From NCBI GenBank assembly GCA_016800925.1, contig JABCPU010000053.1:1-64000 (forward strand): a stretch of 64,000 nt of DNA, given 5' to 3'. The DNA is from Suillus spraguei. Taxonomy: Eukaryota > Basidiomycota > Agaricomycetes > Boletales > Suillaceae. Below are positions 58,586 to 64,000 of the stretch, piece after piece. The notes beneath the pieces were generated by a model. It saw nothing but the letters and a program-made list of their open reading frames with translations. It made no database searches and was not told the DNA's origin. The number at the start of each line of letters is the position of its first letter. Position 1 is the stretch's first letter. A program made the position numbers and the translations under genes.

Positions 58586-59557
58586 CAGTTGAAATTGTCA
58601 TAATGCATACCGATGGGACCGCGAAAATGTTATGCATTATGAGGAATATGCAAGACGATATTTGTCACATAATTGTGACGTATGACCTCCGCCAAAAGTG
58701 TGACAGAAAGTTATCAATGGTTTCTACACAAGTACATGATTAAAACGAGAAGACTTGTTCTAGACATGTTTGTTGAGCGTCATGCAGTTCTTCACGTCGT
58801 AGGTTAGCGCGAAAATTTCGAAGTTGTGAAGATAAATCAAGTGAAATTTGAGGATCCCCATATTGCCATATTGCATCTTCGAGCTGCTGGCACAATGCGT
58901 GTGACTGATGGGTCCATTTCGTCGTCGTCGTCATCAGAATCAACTTCAATAACTTCACCATTTGCAACAAGGATTTCACGACGGATCTCATCTGCAATAG
59001 ATGAGTCACCACCATCAAATGTAGAGAGTGCACCCGATTTGAGAGTTTTGAAGTGTTCGACAATTTCAGTTTGTGTCACAGTAGGATGAGAATCAATAAA
59101 ATGATAGACTGTCATCCAGTCAGAGAGTGTGAGATTTTGGCGAGAAGTGCGTTCACTGGCTGTAGAATGAGCTGAAGTTCGAGGATGTCCTTGGTGATTT
59201 TCTGCCACTTTGCAGGCCAGTTGCATACAGCGGGCTTGTCATGAGGTTTGCGCTTTAAGTTTAGAGACATTTTCAAGTAGTAGTATGGTATCGTTTCAAT
59301 TGCTCGCTGGCTTCTGTACATAGTCAAAAGAGACAATACCACTGAAGCACGACAATAAATTTATGCGCTATTTTATTGTACACGTGTCCCACCCTATCAA
59401 ATCAATACTCATAATGCATATTGGGTATACAAACATTATGCATTATGCATTATGCGTTATACGTCCAATTACTTGGGAACAACGTCGGGATCCACCAAAG
59501 TTGATGCATTATGAGATTTATGCATTGTTACCATATGCATTATGACCATTTCAACTG
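58586..59557 (-). mobile_element. Internally deleted pogo/Tigger-like DNA transposon, TSD TA
   Basis: The ends are inverted: CAGTTGAAATTGTCATAATG at the left and its near reverse complement ending ATTTCAACTG at 59557, each flanked by TA (58584-58585, 59558-59559), as in Tc1/mariner-pogo elements. Subterminal TGCATTATG words are repeated many times. Minus-strand remnants are a CENP-B-type N-terminal segment (LTLSDWMTVYHFIDSHP, TEIVEHFKTLKSGAL) and a C-terminal segment (YGDPQISLDLSSQLRNFRAN). The DDE core is missing, so it is a 972-bp non-autonomous derivative. Copy 1 of the duplication has the unoccupied site at about 53108-53120. Confidence 0.88.
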
Positions 59558-59634
59558 TACTTTGCAAGTTACGATATAGCATCAAATTTGACGTTTAAAT
59601 ATCAATATCTTCTGTACGTTGGCGTCAAGCTTTG

Positions 59635-60510
59635 GATGCGTCAACGAACCACGGTGTGACAAGGGCATTTGCATGTCCGAGATGGACACCCAACCAGGAC
59701 GACAACGACTCCCCGTTCCACTGGTCTGTCATACGTATTATCTTGTCTTCATCATACAAATCCACGATAATGATAGATTCAATTCGCTAATAATAAGTAA
59801 ACGAAGGACGTGAGTACTGTTGTTATAAATTAACCACTACTACATACCTTCTTAATTCCTATACACTGGAAAGTATACTTTGCGTTTACAAGTAGATGAT
59901 ACGTTTCGGAAAACGCGTGAAAGACATGACCTGGCTCGAGATTGTCTGACTTTGAAAATATCCATGGCTGAAGGCCTGTAATTTAGAATTCGACATATCA
60001 GTTAAAAGCACGATTCCTCACCATGGAAAACCACTGCACGAACAACTCAAATAAGCCTAGGCAGTCTATCACGACCTAGAGAGCCGCACCTGAGGAGCAT
60101 ATTGCGCATAACCCTCGCATTTAACCAACGGATCCTAACAGATTATGGGAATCATGGAGCCAAATAATGATATGAAGCTGACATCATCGGGCCTTCAAGT
60201 TACTTCAAAATTCTTTTTTGACGGCCGACAACAGTAGAGCTCTTTCAGGTCAGCCATGATGCGATCCAGAATTGTGTCATCCATGGGTGAGCTGGCTTTT
60301 CCACCGGCAGAGACATAACAACTTGGTCGTCATTCTCAGACACGGGCGCTCCAGAGTGACGGGCATCCCTAGCAGCGGAGTAGATGATGTCTGAAGTAAC
60401 TGCAATGTTGGGCGATAGTATATCATCGTGGTTGATGCTGAATCACTGCTTTGTGAATCAGGAAGGTGTTTCCTATGAGGTGGTCATTTCTGGAGCTTCG
60501 AATCTGCAGG
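59635..60510 (-). pseudogene. NTF2-like/SnoaL-type protein 2, degraded
   Basis: This is the paralogue of 53168-54104. The C-terminus remains (LVTPWFVDASKA, stop 59635-59637), but the 5' part has lost bases in several places compared with copy 1, for example about 10 bp near 60390 and about 14 bp near 60330. No long frame remains. Its intron after the QWF-M segment has a regular GT donor. Confidence 0.8.
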
Positions 60511-60638
60511 TTCAAACGTTCAAGCGCAAGCTCCGAAGGACCTGAACATTAGATAAGACAACGGTACATGAGGTGCTTTCATAGTTTAGACGCCGACCCC
60601 GCGCATACACCGTCGAAATATCAGAACTTGATTGGACT

Positions 60639-61767
60639 CTACCACGCGCTATATCCACCGTCGACAATAATGCTGGGAAATAGCCACGTCAATTAAATGT
60701 GTACATCTCAAACCAAAGATTCTACGAACTTGCTTCCCGTGCAAAAGCTCGATGCATCAGATGCCAGCCACGTCACAATTCCACGTAGTTCGTGAGGCTT
60801 GCCAAGTCTATTCATCAAACTTCGTTCTGACCATATAGCTTGGAATTCCGGTCGCGCAGAAAGTATTGGTGTCGTCATGCTACAAACTTGGGTGTCAGAG
60901 GATATTTTGGAAAACAACACAGATCGTACGGTGTCTCGATAAAACCTGGCGACAGCGAGTTCACCCTGATGTTCTTTTGTGCAAGTTCGCATGCCATGTT
61001 ACGGGCCATTTGGATCACTGCAGCCTTGCTAGTATTATATGGAAGCAATGGCGGGTGCTGCGAGTGTATTCAATGGCATGTAAGCGGGAAGAGCCGGAAT
61101 ATAGTTGCCTTCAGAGCAATGCTGCCAGCGACGGAAGCCAGGAGGATAATGCTTCCCGGTATCTGGAACCGATGCATCTGCCTTGCAGCAGCTTGAGCAC
61201 TAAAGAACACTCCTTTGAGGTTTACAGCATAAACCTCTCACGGAGTTGGATGATGTTCTTGCGATCAAATACAGAAGGTCGACACACCTCTTCGAGCTCT
61301 TCTTCTGTATACTCCAAGCAGGACCGCGTGGTTCCAGAAATGCCTGCTGCTGCAACGCAAATATCCATCCTTCCCTCCTTTGTTGCAATCTCTTCTACCG
61401 TTTTGAGCAGCTTTTTCTGATCACGAACGTCAGCGGTCACATATTCGAGCCTTCCTGCATCCCCAAGTTTTGATACGCTCTGGCGGGCGGCGTTCCAATC
61501 TTCACCTGGCTTCTCCGGGAGATCTAAACAATATATTGCACGCGAACCAGCCGTAGAGAGCGCCAATGCGGCTTCGAGTCCAAGGCCACGGTTGCCTCCG
61601 GTGACAATGGCAACACGATCTGTTAATGCGAAATCTTCCAAGCCCTCTCTTTTGATTGCGGGCATGGAGTGCAACAAGGCCGACCTCACTTCATTCTTGT
61701 GGATGGATGAAATCCGTGAGCGCCGCAAGATTGCTAGGCTGGTGTGGCTGGCGATTGGTTTCAGCAT
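60639..61767 (-). CDS. Short-chain dehydrogenase/reductase D (intact copy of B)
   Basis: It starts MLKPIASHTSLAILRRSRIS at 61767; this basic, Ser-rich start could be a mitochondrial presequence. Then LTDRVAIVTGGNRGLGLEAA (cofactor loop), AIYCLDLPEKPGEDW, RLEYVTADVRDQKKLLKTVE, RMDICVAAAGISGT, VYAVNLKGVFFSAQAAARQM, GSIILLASVAGSIALK, YNTSKAAVIQMARNMACELA with catalytic YxxxK, IRVNSLSPGFIET, MNRLGKPHELRGIVTWLASD, and SNIIVDGGYSAW (stop 60639-60641). Classical SDR. It is distinct from the A/C pair, so the cassette holds two SDR types. Introns GT-AG; frame intact. Confidence 0.87.
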
Positions 61768-62145
61768 GTTAGGCGTTATTTTTCAGCACTTATCGTAGCT
61801 ATCGATTCCCTCGTGCGCACTGCGTATTATAGGCGAGGAATAGTCTTGAAATAATACAAGGTGTGACCTCCGGCTGTCCGGGGAAGACGCGATGCATGCA
61901 TACATGAGAGATAGTGGGCTCCTAGGAGCATGAGACGTACTATTTTTGGAAACCTGCGGCCTTGAGCAGGCTCGACGAGAACTGGGTATTTACGTACCTT
62001 CCTTCTTAAGATGGGCTTACCATCGAACCACGATTACTCCCAGTATGTACCACAATGGAAGTATGCAAGACCACTAGCTGTCGAATGAAGATGGTCATGC
62101 AGATTGGAAACAATATGATATGATCGAATTGTAAACTTCCTGACA

Positions 62146-63441
62146 TTACATGATGTATCCCCCTTGCTCGATCAACGAACATTTCCACAAACTAATCGAC
62201 AATGTATGACCTAAAGATGTTAGATGGTGTGCGGTGCCTCCTTCCCACTCTCTCCTAACCACCATTAGCATTACCTTGCCATAAGCCGTATGCCTTCCCG
62301 GGCGTTGTTTGCCAGAGCCGAATTGTACCTGTGACATCATACCTGTCAATATCATGTGGGCCATTTTGTTGGAAGTCTTACCATCCTCTGAAAGTAATCG
62401 CATTATCAGATAAGAATGTCCGCAGCTAGGAGGAGAAAACGCACCGCTGCCGCTTGCATATACTTCACCGTCAGGGCTAAATTCGACGCAGTGGACAGGT
62501 CCGTGATGCCCCTTCAAGATCTCCCTCTCCTCCCCATCCATTCCATGGACCCTGACCCACTCGTCACCAAGATTGCCGGTGACAAAGCGGTCTTGAAGGA
62601 TGGGATGAACGGATGCGGATGATGGCGAGTACGCTAGATTGAGACTATGTGTTGGAGTACCACTAGGTAAAGCAGGTATAAATGCGACAGTTTTTCCCGA
62701 TGTTACAACCAGACGCTTTGTTTGCGGCGATAGTTCCATGGAAGTTATGGGATTAGGGAATGTCATAGTTGTCGTAAGTTTTCGTGTTCGCAGGTCCCAC
62801 CATCTGTACAACATTATCGTCAGTGGCGTTCTGCTATGACTAGTTGTTACAACAAACTTGATGATACCATCTTCACCGGCTGATACACCGGTGTGTTCTC
62901 CAACCCAGACTACGCTCTTCACAGTTCCATCATGCGATGGTAGGCCAACATCGCCAAGAAAGTCTGCGTCCGCATCTGGCCGTGCAAGGTCAAATATTCT
63001 GACCTTTTTCTCTTGACCACCAGTAAGTAGGTGAGAACACGTCGGAGAGATCGCCACGGTTCGAACAATATGATTGTGAGGGAATGAATGTAACACGTCT
63101 CCCGAATATGTATCCCAGATTTTTCTTAATTTTAATTATGATTAGGAAAGGAAGGAAACAAGGTGGCAATTAGGGCGGCGGACTCACGCAGTGAAGTCAG
63201 CGCTTCCTGATGCCGCTCGCGAAGCATCCGGAGAGAGCTTTGTGCTCCATACTGCACCTTTGTGACCCAAAAATGTGCCTATCCAGTCTCCTGTCCATTC
63301 TCTAAGCATCGGATTGCCATCTTTGCAGCTGGACACAAGAAGATAGGTGCCATCGTCTTGCAGTGGAGAAAAAGAAAGGTGAGTTACTGGACGAGTATGT
63401 CCGGGTGCCACGAGAGGCACAGGCTTTGGGTGAATAGACAT
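62146..63441 (-). CDS. STRAP: STRAP/unrip-type WD40 protein
   Basis: It starts [20 protein letters not shown] at 63441. Blades: [60 protein letters not shown] with [73 protein letters not shown], then after introns [19 protein letters not shown]. The combination of [18 protein letters not shown] and GHKGAVW is diagnostic of STRAP, which in animals joins the SMN complex and other assemblies. The last short exon (stop at 62146-62148) is uncertain. Its 3' end was copied to 55736-56060. Confidence 0.9.
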
Positions 63442-64000
63442 AAATCGATATCGTTACTGACAAGTTCGTGATATCTGTTCGTGATACAGGCGCGCTGCGC
63501 TCTGGTCTTGAAAGCGACGCGAGTACAAGTGAATAACGCTAAAACAGTACTTTACACGTGACTATTCACGGCAGAGGTATTACTACTAGTTGAACTAGGG
63601 CTTTCGGATTGAATTGATCAGGTTAGCGCACATTTTCATTGCATTCGATCATTATTTAATACAAATATCGGTCAGGGCGTACACTGTGTATGTGGCCCTA
63701 GTCTGTCAATGACAACGCGGCCATTCACTTGTCAAGCAAGACCCTGAGAGGAACGTTATCCTGGTGAATAACATAGCAACGTACCTGTTTAATAGGGATG
63801 ACATGTGGCACTTCCGGGAATAGGCTCCACGAGCATGAAGGTGTGTGAATGGTTGCTCTCATGCTGTTCCAACTTCTATACCTTGCAGGTACTTTCTGTT
63901 CTTCAAAGTATAGACCTTGGACCAAGTTCTGGACCGGGCTTCCGTTGTCGCCGCTGGTAATTTTATTCGACTGAAAGACACGATTCGTACTAGTATCGTG
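63442..64000. other. Right edge, intergenic, no gene seen
   Basis: The segment holds the STRAP promoter side. A 66-codon minus-strand frame (63925-63725) has no recognisable domain and may be chance or the edge of a gene beyond the window. Confidence 0.4.

Larger units (their letters stand above)
56540..62475. repeat. Segmental duplication, copy 2 (SDR-C, NTF2-like 2, SDR-D, STRAP 3' end)
   Basis: Same order and orientation as 51285-56060. Without the 972-bp pogo-like insertion (58586-59557) the two copies have similar length. Copy 2 runs into the complete STRAP gene, so copy 1 is the truncated product on that side. Confidence 0.9.

Noticed and set aside
58549..58743. Short + strand frame at the pogo-like left end
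   Set aside because: It crosses the element border and its TIR; no protein-like features.

Overview
This is nuclear DNA of a filamentous fungus, most likely an Agaricomycete (Basidiomycota). The genes carry many short GT-AG introns of roughly 45-70 bp, gene density is high, and the products read as basidiomycete-type proteins: a Myb/SANT-like partner of a PIF/Harbinger transposase, MARVEL-type membrane proteins, an OPT transporter and GATOR2 subunits. I could not identify species or chromosome. All homology statements are from reading translated exons by eye; no search was run.

Layout. 1-11.1 kb is repeat-rich: a ~170-bp satellite array, a hairpin, degenerate short repeats, an old LTR fragment that itself carries a nested insertion, and a PIF/Harbinger DNA transposon (6643-11099, TSD TAA) that has received two solo LTRs of one family, one inside its left terminal repeat and one inside the end of its Myb/SANT gene. 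11.5-50.99 kb is a housekeeping region: an SPFH/band-7 protein, ATG8, a MARVEL-type membrane protein, a RAD57/XRCC3 recombination factor, SEC13, WDR24/SEA2 (RTC1), HID1, the DNA polymerase delta small subunit, glutamate decarboxylase, an oligopeptide transporter, CMC2, transketolase, QCR7, nucleoside diphosphate kinase and the NMD nuclease SMG6/EST1-like. Several pairs are divergent with short shared promoters (RAD57/SEC13, POLD2/GAD, CMC2/TKL, QCR7/NDK). 51.3-62.5 kb is a ~5-kb segmental tandem duplication of SDR - NTF2-like - SDR - STRAP 3' end. The only complete STRAP gene is at the right. A pogo-like element sits in copy 2, and copy 1 preserves the empty site.

Functional themes. SEC13 and WDR24/SEA2 are both GATOR2/SEACAT subunits, which control TORC1 in response to amino acids, and they sit about 1.7 kb apart near ATG8. 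The duplicated SDR/NTF2-like block looks like a small metabolic cassette that is degenerating reciprocally: SDR-B is broken in copy 1, the NTF2-like gene is broken in copy 2.

Quality note. In at least six otherwise well-conserved genes (transketolase three times, HID1, WDR24, NDK, SMG6, SDR-C) the reading frame is lost by a single missing base, usually in or beside a short homopolymer. This looks like consensus-sequence error more than gene decay, and gene models here should be read with that in mind.
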